NCBI GenBank assembly: GCA_964242575.1
Contig: CAXTCN010000238.1
Location: 1 to 6,831 of the forward strand
DNA length: 6,831 nt
Direction of reading: 5' to 3'
DNA from: JANPPS01 sp964242575
GTDB taxonomy: Bacteria; Pseudomonadota; Alphaproteobacteria; Acetobacterales; Acetobacteraceae
The translations under genes and the position numbers were made by a program. Below are positions 1 through 5,601 of the stretch, one piece after another. Under the pieces are notes generated by a model that had not been told where the DNA came from, made no database searches, and was given only the letters and a program-made list of their open reading frames with translations. Position 1 is the first letter of the stretch; the number at the start of each line of letters is the position of its first letter.

Positions 1-165
1 CCTCACTTCGCATCGCAGGTGTGGCGGAGCAGACTCAACACGGCCGATCCAGCAGTGTTGAACAGCCCTGTCCTCCTCGCGCCTGATCCTGTCTGGACAT
101 GTTCGACGGTTTCGGACCTAGCCACAACCAGCCGATGAGAACGTATCCATGAGCCACCTTGTTCA
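1..165. other. Left-edge stretch with no recognised gene
   Basis: I recognise no protein in either strand. One forward frame is open from the window edge to a TGA at 136-138, but its translation resembles nothing I know. A perfect 7-bp inverted repeat (TCAACAC at 35-41, GTGTTGA at 55-61, 13-nt spacer) is present. Its long loop and lack of a T-tract argue against a terminator. Given the transposase debris just downstream, this may be more insertion-sequence residue, but that is inference. Confidence 0.3.
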
Positions 166-429
166 ATGGCCGCGAAACCTGGAGTTGCTTGGAAGAACGA
201 GACGCCGGGCGCACTGCCCGCCGGTGCAGGCGGCGACCGGGCGCTGACCGGCGTTCTCGGCCTTGATGGCGTCCTCGCTGGCGGCCTGCCGCGCAATCGC
301 CTCTGCCTGGTCGAGGGCACGCCCGGCACCGGCAAGACGACGCTCGCGTTGCAGTTCCTGCTGGAAGGGCGGCGTCTGGGCGAGCGCGGCATGTATGTCA
401 CGCTCTCCGAGACGGCTGACGAGTTGCGG
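166..429 (+). pseudogene. KaiC/RadA-like ATPase, N-terminal fragment
   Basis: This is the beginning of a RecA-fold ATPase of the KaiC-like type (often annotated as circadian clock protein KaiC or ATPase domain protein). In many proteobacteria such proteins sit near sensor kinases. Visible signatures are TGVLGLDGVLAGGL (residues 28-41), a full Walker A motif GTPGTGKTT (51-59), the following helix LALQFLLEG, and the strand MYVTLSETADELR (76-88). Family similarity stops after about residue 88. The reading frame stays open to a stop at 595-597, but the rest is antisense to a transposase fragment. Walker B, the catalytic glutamates and the rest of the domain (KaiC-like proteins are usually several hundred residues) are missing, so it should not work as an ATPase. 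ATG 166 is the only start in frame after a TGA at 136-138, and it has no good ribosome binding site. The family call is firm; loss of function is inferred from the missing motifs. Confidence 0.8.
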
Positions 430-558
430 CGCCTTGATGCCGCGTGCGCCCAGCCAGCGTGCCAGCCAGAAGCCGTCGCGTTCGGCCGAGAAGGCGTCAG
501 CAACCCGGTTGGTGGTTCGTCCTGCCTTGGTTGCCTCCCCCTGCCGGCGTCGAAGGCG
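430..558 (-). mobile_element. IS110-family transposase remnant
   Basis: Read on the minus strand, this segment encodes about 43 residues with the pattern of IS110-type transposases. The clearest part is AERDGFWLARWLGARGIKA, matching the family's usual (Y)EAGRDGFWLARWL.ARGIE segment just after the N-terminal DEDD-domain strands. Before it, EATKAGRTTNRVADAF fits the preceding region. Similarity ends at 430, exactly where the opposing KaiC-like sequence ends, so the two fragments abut. There is no start, no stop in a sensible place, and none of the downstream SREHRRAKTDRLD-type region, so it is a dead fragment. Its right limit is approximate. IS110 elements lack long terminal inverted repeats, and I see no element ends. 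The family call comes from motif memory and not from a search. Confidence 0.7.
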
Positions 559-643
559 GTAACCGGGGCAGATTCTCGGGCAGCAAGGTTGCACTGAGAG
601 CAGTGGCGTGATTCACAGGGCGTATGTCGCTGCCGGATGACGG

Positions 644-823
644 TCAGTTGTAGCCGCCCTCCACCCGATCCTTCGCAGCGTCTTCTTGCGCCGCCTCATC
701 GACCTGCTGCACGCGACCCGGCGCGATCGACCGGGAAGGCTTAGCTGGCGCGGGTGCATCCTCCGTTGCCCCTTTGTCGATGGGCACGGTTTCGTCTTGA
801 TCCGGTGTCGTGTTGCTCGTCAT
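644..823 (-). CDS. Small acidic hydrophilic protein, 59 aa, unknown function
   Basis: I do not recognise this protein. It is 59 residues, with no hydrophobic segment, cysteine or known motif. It is rich in Asp, Glu, Ala, Pro and Thr, begins MTSNTTPDQDETVPIDKG, and ends in a charged stretch closing with VEGGYN. The composition suggests a soluble, largely disordered peptide. ATG is at 821-823 and is preceded by AGGAAG (833-838 on the plus strand as cttcct) with 9 nt spacing, a good ribosome binding site. The stop is TGA (644-646). It lies 190 nt downstream of the response regulator on the same strand, so it may have its own promoter. Support for its reality comes from the ribosome binding site and from a second, damaged copy of its first 58 bases at 6652-6709 on the opposite strand. 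Proteins of this style occur as uncharacterised small proteins in Methylobacterium-like genomes, to my recollection only. Confidence 0.7.
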   Translation of the reverse strand: MTSNTTPDQDETVPIDKGATEDAPAPAKPSRSIAPGRVQQVDEAAQEDAAKDRVEGGYN

Positions 824-1013
824 GGTTCAGAGCTTCCTATTGTGGGTAATAATAGCGGCAATGCTGATCCAACGCGGCTGCACGACCCAAACGGCTGCAC
901 TCCCGCCGAGTTGAAGACAGTGGTCGACCCTCATCGTAACGAGCGGGCACTAACACGCAGTTGCGCGTGGAGCCTCCTCCGGGACGCCGGATCCACGGTG
1001 CCCCGTTCAAACA

Positions 1014-1385
1014 TCAGCTTTTTGGAGCCCGCAGCTTCGTCAGCATGTCGCCCAGTTCAAATCGCTCAAACGGCTTCTGCAACATGGGACAGGTCTGGTA
1101 GCTGCTTGGCAGGCTGTCCTTGCCGTAGCCAGTCAGGAGCACGAACGGCACGCCCCGAGCTTCAAGCGCACCGGCAACGGGGTAGCTGTTTTGGCCATTG
1201 AGATTGATGTCGAGCACTGCCATGTCGACCGCCTCCGCATCGAGCATCGCCAAGGCTTTGTCGACACGGCCAACCGGGCCGACAACCGTGCAGCCCCAGC
1301 CGGACAGCACGTCCTCCACTTCCCACGCCACCATCATCTCGTCTTCCACCACAAGGACGCGGCAGCCGGAAAGGACGCTACTCAT
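1014..1385 (-). CDS. Single-domain response regulator (CheY-like receiver)
   Basis: This 123-residue protein is one receiver domain. It has the acidic pocket (E14, D15, E16 in LVVEDE), the phosphoacceptor D59 in VLDINLNG, the switch threonine T85 in LLTGYG, and the conserved lysine K104 in QKPF. LDINLNG and the LTGYG/QKPF spacing are typical of receivers paired with HWE kinases. There is no DNA-binding or enzymatic output domain, so it should act by protein contact or as a phosphate carrier or sink. Its ATG overlaps the last 8 nt of the upstream kinase gene (ATGAGTAG), and no strong ribosome binding site precedes it, which points to translational coupling and a cognate pair. The most likely phosphodonor is that kinase. 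The output partner is not visible in this window. Confidence 0.93.
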   Translation of the reverse strand: MSSVLSGCRVLVVEDEMMVAWEVEDVLSGWGCTVVGPVGRVDKALAMLDAEAVDMAVLDINLNGQNSYPVAGALEARGVPFVLLTGYGKDSLPSSYQTCPMLQKPFERFELGDMLTKLRAPKS

Positions 1386-2442
1386 CGCCCAGCCGTTGAC
1401 CGTCTTGCGGGACGGGCATGACGATCTGGCAGGTCAAGCCGGCAGGCGCATAGTCCAGGTGGACCTCGCCGTCCCACTCCCTCGCCAGGTCGCGTTCGAT
1501 CAAACGCGACCCGAAGCCCTTGCGGCCCAGTGGCGCCACCGGTGGCCCGCCGCTCTCCTGCCAGCGCAGCCGCATCCGCTCACCCTGCGGGGTTGGCTCA
1601 AGCTGCCAAGAGATGTCCACCCGCCCTGCGGCAGCGGTCGAGAGCGAGCCATGCTTTGCTGCGTTGGTTGCCAGCTCGTGGAGCACCATGGCGAAGGTCA
1701 GAACCATCTTCGGCTGCAGGCGGACATCGACGCCCTTGGCTGCAATGCGGGCAGCCCCCGGGCCACCGAAGCCGAATGGCCGCAGAACCTGGCCGATCAC
1801 GTCCCGCAGGCCCACTTCCTCCCAGTCCGTGCGGCTTAGAAGGCTGTGTCCCTTCGACAGCGCCAGGACGCGATCCAAAAACGCATCGACCTGCGCCTTG
1901 TCCGCGACGCCATGCAACGTCTGCCTGGCAATTGCCAGCACGGTGGCGAGCGTGTTGTGCGTGCGATGGTTCAGCTCGTCCAGGAGGAGCCGAAGGTGGT
2001 CCTGCTTTTCCTTGTGCCGGGTAAGGTCCGCGAACGAAGCGAAATGCTGCACGACAGCGCCCGCCTCGTTCCGCACAGGAGTGACGAAGATCGTAACCCA
2101 GAACACGCTCCCATTCTTGCGGCGGCAGCGAACCTGCGTCTCAAGATCGCGGCCCCCCCCGAATGCCGTTTGGATCTCCGTTAGCGCCTCGGGATCGGTG
2201 CCGGGTTCTATTAGCAAATCGAAGTTCTGGCCCAGCATTTCGTGCTCGTCGTACCCCGTCAACATGAGAAAGGACTGGTTGACGAAGATGATCGGGCTGC
2301 CCGGCGCCTTGGCATTGGTGAATATCATCGGCATGCGCGTCGTCTCGGCGGCGACGACGAACGGCCCGAGCTGTTCCTTGAAACTTTGGATGTCGGCCTC
2401 GGCAACCTGCTGCTTCCCAGACTTGCTTTCCGCGTCGGGCAT
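1378..2442 (-). CDS. PAS/LOV-like HWE-family sensor histidine kinase
   Basis: A 354-residue cytoplasmic kinase with no membrane segment. Residues about 27-145 form a PAS domain of LOV type (IIFVNQSFLMLTGY at 51-64, RRKNGSVFW at 107-115, TPVRNEAG at 121-128, then ADLTRHKEKQ). The rest is an HWE/HisKA_2 kinase: phosphoaccepting H159 in DELNHRTHNTLATV, N-box HELATNAAKHG (255-265), WQE at 294-296, and GFGSRLIER at 309-317. The LOV photoactive cysteine, normally in GRNCRFLQ, is replaced by F74 (GQNFDLL). The usual Asn after FW is V116, and the C-terminal Gln position appears to be Phe, so flavin photochemistry is doubtful. The start at 2442 has AAAGGA 6 nt upstream (plus strand 2449-2454); the frame is open 94 codons further up but without PAS-family sequence. 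The stop overlaps the response regulator start by 8 nt. It is probably the histidine kinase of that pair. The input signal is unknown. Confidence 0.93.
   Translation of the reverse strand: MPDAESKSGKQQVAEADIQSFKEQLGPFVVAAETTRMPMIFTNAKAPGSPIIFVNQSFLMLTGYDEHEMLGQNFDLLIEPGTDPEALTEIQTAFGGGRDLETQVRCRRKNGSVFWVTIFVTPVRNEAGAVVQHFASFADLTRHKEKQDHLRLLLDELNHRTHNTLATVLAIARQTLHGVADKAQVDAFLDRVLALSKGHSLLSRTDWEEVGLRDVIGQVLRPFGFGGPGAARIAAKGVDVRLQPKMVLTFAMVLHELATNAAKHGSLSTAAAGRVDISWQLEPTPQGERMRLRWQESGGPPVAPLGRKGFGSRLIERDLAREWDGEVHLDYAPAGLTCQIVMPVPQDGQRLGDE
2153..2160. repeat. Homopolymer run of eight C (G on the coding strand)
   Basis: Eight consecutive C on the plus strand fall inside the kinase gene and encode part of the FGGGR turn (residues 94-98) of the PAS domain. 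The reading frame is intact with eight. A gain or loss of one base would frameshift the kinase before its catalytic part. This is a place prone to polymerase slippage and also to sequencing error. Confidence 0.9.
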
Positions 2443-2650
2443 GGCCGATCCTTTCTTTGGCTTGCGCGCTGACGTTGCCGGCGTTGGGGAAGCCGACGGA
2501 GGCAAGCAGGCCGATAATGCGCAAGACCTGCATGTGATCCGGAAGAGCCACTTGAAGTCGAGGCAGCCCTTCCGGCAACGCTTGCGCTGCGGCATTTGCT
2601 TCGAAGACGGGCCAGCAGCGGCTTTATTGTCAGGGGAGTGCCCTTGGACG
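2443..2650 (-). other. Upstream region of the kinase-regulator pair
   Basis: These 208 nt separate the stop of the 164-aa membrane protein from the kinase start and probably hold the promoter of the kinase/regulator unit. I find no convincing sigma-70 or EcfG-type (GGAAC...GTT) promoter. A minus-strand frame starting with ATG near 2533 reads like a short hydrophobic leader (MQVLRIIGLLASVGF), but it continues out of frame into the kinase gene and I do not call it a gene. Confidence 0.35.
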
Positions 2651-3145
2651 CTAGAGCGGCACGTTCGCGTCACTCCCATTGACCACTTGCTCGGGCACCG
2701 CTCGGATCGCCGGCAGGCCCGCATGGAAGGCCGGCCAGAACGCGGCGCCGATCAGCAGCCCAGACGTCAGGGCTGCGCTCAACAGGCCTCCGGCCAGCGG
2801 TGCGAACATCCTGCGGCTACCTTGAGGCTCCTTCGCCGACGTGGCGCCGAATGCGAGGTGATTGGGGGCCGGCAGAAGCCGAACCAGGCAGAGCGCGACT
2901 GCCTTGGCCTCGGCGTGCGGCCAATTGCCGGCGGGCGCGCTCGCAAGAGTGATTGCCAGGTCGTCCGCCGCCACGGTCCTGGGCAAGCCTGCCAGGCGTG
3001 CGGCTTCCAACCAGGGGTCATGTCCCAGTCGTGCCAACGCGGACAGCACGCTTGTTTCCATCCCGTTGTATTCAGCCCTAACGAGAGCGTGGAGAAAGCA
3101 ATCAAACTGCGAAGGACGCACGAGGAGGGCAGCGAAACCGGCCAT
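2651..3145 (-). CDS. Conserved hypothetical membrane protein, 164 aa
   Basis: I do not know a function. The N-terminal two thirds (1-110) are soluble and helical, with a block of the style FDCFLHALVRAEYNGM (14-29) followed by SVLSALARLGHDPWLEAARLAGLP (32-55). I recall a similar SVLSALARL.DPW.EAA pattern in uncharacterised alphaproteobacterial proteins. One hydrophobic segment, about residues 114-141 (MFAPLAGGLLSAALTSGLLIGAAFW), should span the inner membrane, leaving a short periplasmic tail if the N-terminus is inside. The positive RR at 111-112 before the helix supports that topology. There is no signal peptide, and the cysteines (C16, C86) form no motif. The ATG at 3143-3145 has only a weak ribosome binding site. 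It lies 159 nt downstream of the GAF gene and 208 nt upstream of the kinase, all on one strand, so a role in the same sensory locus is plausible but unproven. Confidence 0.75.
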   Translation of the reverse strand: MAGFAALLVRPSQFDCFLHALVRAEYNGMETSVLSALARLGHDPWLEAARLAGLPRTVAADDLAITLASAPAGNWPHAEAKAVALCLVRLLPAPNHLAFGATSAKEPQGSRRMFAPLAGGLLSAALTSGLLIGAAFWPAFHAGLPAIRAVPEQVVNGSDANVPL

Positions 3146-3304
3146 GGGCTACCCGCTTCCATCCTGGATCTGAGCGTCCTGTTGCAGGCCCCCAAAGGTC
3201 GGAGCCTAAGGGCGCTTCGCGGCGTTCTGGGCGATGGGGAACCCTGTTCTGCCACCGTCGCCCTGCGTCCTGCGCTGCCCATCCGGCCCAGTTGGAACTT
3301 CCGG

Positions 3305-3940
3305 TTACCGCACGCTGTCACGCTGCGGTTCGCGGAGGGCTCTGCGCCGTTCGGCAACCAGCGTTGCCCGGTCTGCGCGGCGTGCCTGGTCCGCGTGCCG
3401 CTCCACGGCTACGCTGATACGGTCGGCCAACCCCTGCAGGAAAGCCAGGTCGCATTGGGCAAACTCGCCCGCCTCGGCGCTCCCGACCTCAAGCACCCCG
3501 AACATCTCCCCGCCTTCTCCATGAACCGGCACGCTGACCAGCCGACGGACGTCACGTCTGATTGCAGTGTCCAACATGTTAAGGCGGCCACCTGCTGCGA
3601 AATCGCGGAAGTGAATGGGCTGGCCAGTGTGCCAGGCGAGGCCTGCCGTGGTACCCAGGTCTGCCGCGACCCGCGTCCGCCCGACAAATCGAGCTTGCGT
3701 GCCGACCCCGGCCTGCAGCACGAAGGCTTGTTCGTCTGCACGGTATTGCAGCACCCTGGCGAACTTGGCGCCGACTCCTTCGGCCGCGCTTTGGCAAGTT
3801 TCTTGGAGAAGGAACTCCAAATTGCTTTCCCGACGCGCAAGGTCATCGAGCCGCATGAGCGCCGCAAGCTGCCGGGAAAGCAACAAGACTGCGGCGGCTG
3901 GCATGGACACCGCGCCTGATGCTGGGCTGACCTGGCGCAT
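3305..3940 (-). CDS. Stand-alone GAF-domain protein
   Basis: A 211-residue protein with one GAF domain at about residues 40-182. The pattern is that of GAF modules usually fused to HWE or other histidine kinases: LEFLLQETCQSAAEGVGAKFARVLQYR (41-67), VLQAGVG (74-80), AGLAWHTGQPIHFRDF (99-114), RRDVRRLVSVPVHGE (128-142), FGVLEVGS (147-154), and DLAFLQGLADRISVAVERH (164-182). Here the chain ends shortly after, with a basic, probably helical tail (183-211) and no kinase, cyclase or HTH output. GAF domains bind small ligands such as cyclic nucleotides or bilins, or mediate dimers; the chromophore cysteine is not evident, and the ligand is unknown. The start at 3940 is chosen because GAGGAG sits 10 nt upstream; a TTG 18 nt further up overlaps that ribosome binding site. 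It may feed the HWE kinase encoded two genes downstream, or it may be a decayed kinase that kept only its sensor. Confidence 0.85.
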   Translation of the reverse strand: MRQVSPASGAVSMPAAAVLLLSRQLAALMRLDDLARRESNLEFLLQETCQSAAEGVGAKFARVLQYRADEQAFVLQAGVGTQARFVGRTRVAADLGTTAGLAWHTGQPIHFRDFAAGGRLNMLDTAIRRDVRRLVSVPVHGEGGEMFGVLEVGSAEAGEFAQCDLAFLQGLADRISVAVERHADQARRADRATLVAERRRALREPQRDSVR

Positions 3941-3950
3941 GGATGAAAGT

Positions 3951-3956
3951 CTCCTC
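3951..3956 (-). promoter_or_regulatory. Ribosome binding site for the GAF gene
   Basis: GAGGAG on the minus strand, 10 nt before the ATG at 3938-3940, is a near-ideal Shine-Dalgarno sequence. It decides the start: the in-frame TTG at 3956-3958 would place the ribosome binding site inside the coding region. Confidence 0.75.
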
Positions 3957-4447
3957 AAAATATTTCAGTGGCGCCTCTTCTCCGGCAACAACGGCCTGGA
4001 CAGCTTGACGGCTGTAGAAAAGGAACAATGGCCAGGGCGTAATGCATTGATGGCAGGAGGTGCAGGCGTAACAGCCGCGGTGCAGAGTGCTGCCCAGCTC
4101 AAGATATGATGCATGCTGATGGCTGGCCTGGCGACATGCGTTTTTGCGCAGGCCCTTGCAGGAATGCTTGCTCGAATGACTACTTGCCGAGAATTGCAAG
4201 CTGCCCAAATAGCGTTGTCCTTTGCAGCGACGCCATCCACAGACTTACGTCCGCAACTTCGGCCAAGGCAACGACCCGCCCGCGCACTGTGCGATGGCAA
4301 GGCCGGACGGCCACGGCGCTGACTGCCGGCGACGTCCTTTGAATGCCCAAGATCGGGATTGAGATCCCAGTCGTAGGGTTCTACGGCGGCACAGAGCTGC
4401 CAGGTTCGGGCGGCATGGAAGCGGGCTGATCCTACTCCTGCCGCATG
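3957..4447. other. About 490 nt without a convincing gene
   Basis: This gap between the GAF gene and the 101-aa membrane protein gene is long for such a dense region. Candidate frames on both strands lack ribosome binding sites and recognisable sequence. A 28-codon plus-strand frame (4343-4429) has no Shine-Dalgarno. A small hairpin, GGGAT-TGAG-ATCCC (4355-4368), lacks a following T-run in either direction, so I do not call it a terminator. The stretch should hold the promoter of the GAF gene and the 3' end of the unit to its right. It may also be the residue of a lost gene. Confidence 0.4.
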
Positions 4448-4753
4448 TCAGCTCGGTATCGTCAGAACCGCTACGACCGCCACTACCAAGAACACGATGA
4501 ACACTCCGGCAATAACCCAAACCGCAGGCATCCCAGGCGTGGAAACATTTGCGGACTGCTCCGCGGGAGGTTTCGGCGCATTGCGCTTCTCCAATGCCTG
4601 AGCCAGCGCCACCTGCTCCGGGGTGTTCGGGGTACCCGCCGCTTCGTCGTCCGTGCCCAGCGTGGACAGGCCAGGGTCGAACCCTTCCTCAGCTTTGTCG
4701 CCGGTCCTTCCGGAATTGATGTCGGCTTTCAGTTGTTGCGTTGTTGGAGCCAT
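4448..4753 (-). CDS. Small tail-anchored membrane protein, 101 aa, unknown function
   Basis: I do not know the function. Residues 1-75 are hydrophilic and mostly acidic or polar, with ADINSGRTGDK (10-20) and LGTDDEAAGTPNTPEQVALA (32-51). I recall this LGTDDEAAGTP.TPE element from uncharacterised small proteins of Methylobacterium-type bacteria. Residues about 76-98 (MPAVWVIAGVFIVFLVVAVVAVL) are one strongly hydrophobic helix ending three residues before the C-terminus, so the protein should be tail-anchored in the inner membrane with its body in the cytoplasm. AAGG (plus strand 4760-4763) lies 6 nt before the ATG at 4751-4753. It starts 27 nt after the stop of the 48-aa membrane peptide gene, so the two are very likely one operon. 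Confidence 0.8.
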   Translation of the reverse strand: MAPTTQQLKADINSGRTGDKAEEGFDPGLSTLGTDDEAAGTPNTPEQVALAQALEKRNAPKPPAEQSANVSTPGMPAVWVIAGVFIVFLVVAVVAVLTIPS

Positions 4754-4780
4754 GGGTGACCTTTCGTCGCTGCTGCCCTG

Positions 4781-4927
4781 CTACTCGGGTCCTGCGACGC
4801 CGCCCGGGTGCTCGCCACGCTTGGTTTGGCTATTGCGGACCCGTTTCAACTGCCACACCCCGGCACCGAAGACGATCAGCAAGGTGACAAAAGAAAGGAT
4901 GGCCGGAATCGAGAAGTTAAAGTCCAT
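4781..4927 (-). CDS. 48-aa single-pass membrane peptide
   Basis: This short gene encodes 48 residues. Residues 1-26 start MDFNFSIPAILSFVTLLI and form one hydrophobic helix. A basic patch follows (QLKRVRNSQTKR, 26-37), with a Gly/Pro-rich end (HPGGVAGPE). Positive residues right after the helix predict the N-terminus outside and a cytoplasmic C-terminus. No family is recognised. ATG (4925-4927) is preceded by AGGA with 7 nt spacing (plus strand 4935-4938), and the stop is TAG at 4781-4783. It is the first gene of a likely two-gene unit with the 101-aa tail-anchored protein downstream, and it starts 101 nt after the stop of osmC-like. A paired membrane role is possible, but nothing in the sequence says what it is. 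Confidence rests on the ribosome binding site, the clean helix and the operon spacing. Confidence 0.7.
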   Translation of the reverse strand: MDFNFSIPAILSFVTLLIVFGAGVWQLKRVRNSQTKRGEHPGGVAGPE

Positions 4928-5028
4928 GCTGGTATCCTGTCGTTAGCTGTGAAGCAGGGTGCGGGGGTTGCCCAGCGCACGTCCGGTGCTGTTCGGCCTG
5001 ATTGATTGCGGGACGGAGGCAACGCCGG

Positions 5029-5514
5029 TCATACCAGGGCGGTCCCGGCAAGCGCCACGTCGAGGTTGACGGGGCCATACAAGGTGTTCGCAACCGGGGA
5101 CCACAACACGGCATGAGCCACCAGCGCGCGCAGTGCCTCGGGCGAGGCATCCGCTTCCATGCGCACGGCCACCCGGATCGCCTCAAAGCCTATCACGCCC
5201 GGACCCTGGCCGCGTGCATCCCACATGGCGCTGGCTGCCAGGTCCGCCTCCACGTCCAGCTCGAGGCTGCGCACCACGATGCTGCCTGATGCAGCGTTGG
5301 CGTGGATATGCGCGCTCAGGCACGAGCCGAAAGCGGCCAGCAGCATTTCGGATGGGGTTGCAGCCAGTACCTTGTCCGGCGGGCCGAACCTTTCCTCGAC
5401 CTGCAGCGGTGGCAGGCCGCGCACATAGTTTAACTGCTTGAACCCGCCTGTGGCGACCGTGCAGCAGCGCAGCGTGGCAGGCGCGGGTCGGGGCACCAGC
5501 ACGTCGGCCGCCAT
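5029..5514 (-). CDS. OsmC/Ohr-family protein
   Basis: A 161-residue cytoplasmic protein of the OsmC family, whose studied members reduce organic hydroperoxides with a reactive cysteine pair. The helix segment ATPSEMLLAAFGSCLSAHIH (52-71) matches the family's conserved region, with C65 at the peroxidatic position. After the central helix, WSPVANTLYGPVNLDV (138-153) matches the second signature. The second cysteine, which in OsmC/Ohr lies near the start of this signature, is absent; W138 precedes SPVANTL. Two more cysteines, C17 and C18, lie near the N-terminus. Loss of the partner cysteine makes it a divergent OsmC-like protein whose peroxidase activity is uncertain. The start at 5514 is chosen because family-like sequence begins soon after it; in-frame ATG codons exist at 5574 and 5616, and no ribosome binding site is decisive. 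It is divergent from a LysR-type regulator, which is its likely regulator. Confidence 0.85.
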   Translation of the reverse strand: MAADVLVPRPAPATLRCCTVATGGFKQLNYVRGLPPLQVEERFGPPDKVLAATPSEMLLAAFGSCLSAHIHANAASGSIVVRSLELDVEADLAASAMWDARGQGPGVIGFEAIRVAVRMEADASPEALRALVAHAVLWSPVANTLYGPVNLDVALAGTALV

Positions 5515-5540
5515 CACCGGGCACCTGGCAATGATGGCCT

Positions 5541-5601
5541 TGCATGTATTCCCAATTCCTGGATGGTCATGCATGATGGATACTGCATGGGGAGACCATG
5601 C
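5541..5601. promoter_or_regulatory. Candidate operator: repeated TGCATG boxes between osmC-like and lysR-like
   Basis: The palindromic hexamer TGCATG occurs at 5541-5546, 5570-5575 and 5584-5589. The last starts a perfect inverted repeat, GCATGG-GGAGA-CCATGC (5585-5601). The cluster lies in the 218-nt space between the divergent starts, nearer the OsmC-like gene. LysR-type regulators commonly bind dyads in exactly this setting, so this is a reasonable regulator site. The dyad does not strictly show T-N11-A, and binding is inferred. Confidence 0.4.

Noticed and set aside
35..61. 7-bp inverted repeat as an insertion-sequence end or terminator
   Set aside because: The loop is 13 nt, there is no T-run, no second copy at the other edge, and IS110-type elements do not have such terminal repeats.
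2443..2724. A 94-residue N-terminal extension of the histidine kinase
   Set aside because: The extension is Cys/Arg/Ser-rich and looks non-coding, and it overlaps the end of the 164-aa gene. A ribosome binding site sits at the right distance before ATG 2442, where the family-like sequence begins.
1520..3919. A 799-codon open frame on the plus strand
   Set aside because: It is antisense to the kinase, the 164-aa protein and the GAF gene and also crosses the gaps between them. Its translation has no domain-like sequence, while the minus-strand frames carry clear family motifs. Long antisense frames are common in GC-rich DNA.
3843..4208. Minus-strand frame with a CYACTSCHQC cysteine cluster that looks like a metal site
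   Set aside because: It overlaps the start of the GAF gene in another frame, has no ribosome binding site, and the rest of the translation is low-information. The cysteines look accidental.
4355..4368. GGGAT-TGAG-ATCCC hairpin as a transcription terminator
   Set aside because: The stem is only 5 bp and no T-run follows on either strand.
4343..4429. 28-codon plus-strand frame starting MPKIGIEIPVVGFYGG
   Set aside because: It looks protein-like by eye but has no Shine-Dalgarno sequence, no neighbour on its strand and no recognised homologue.
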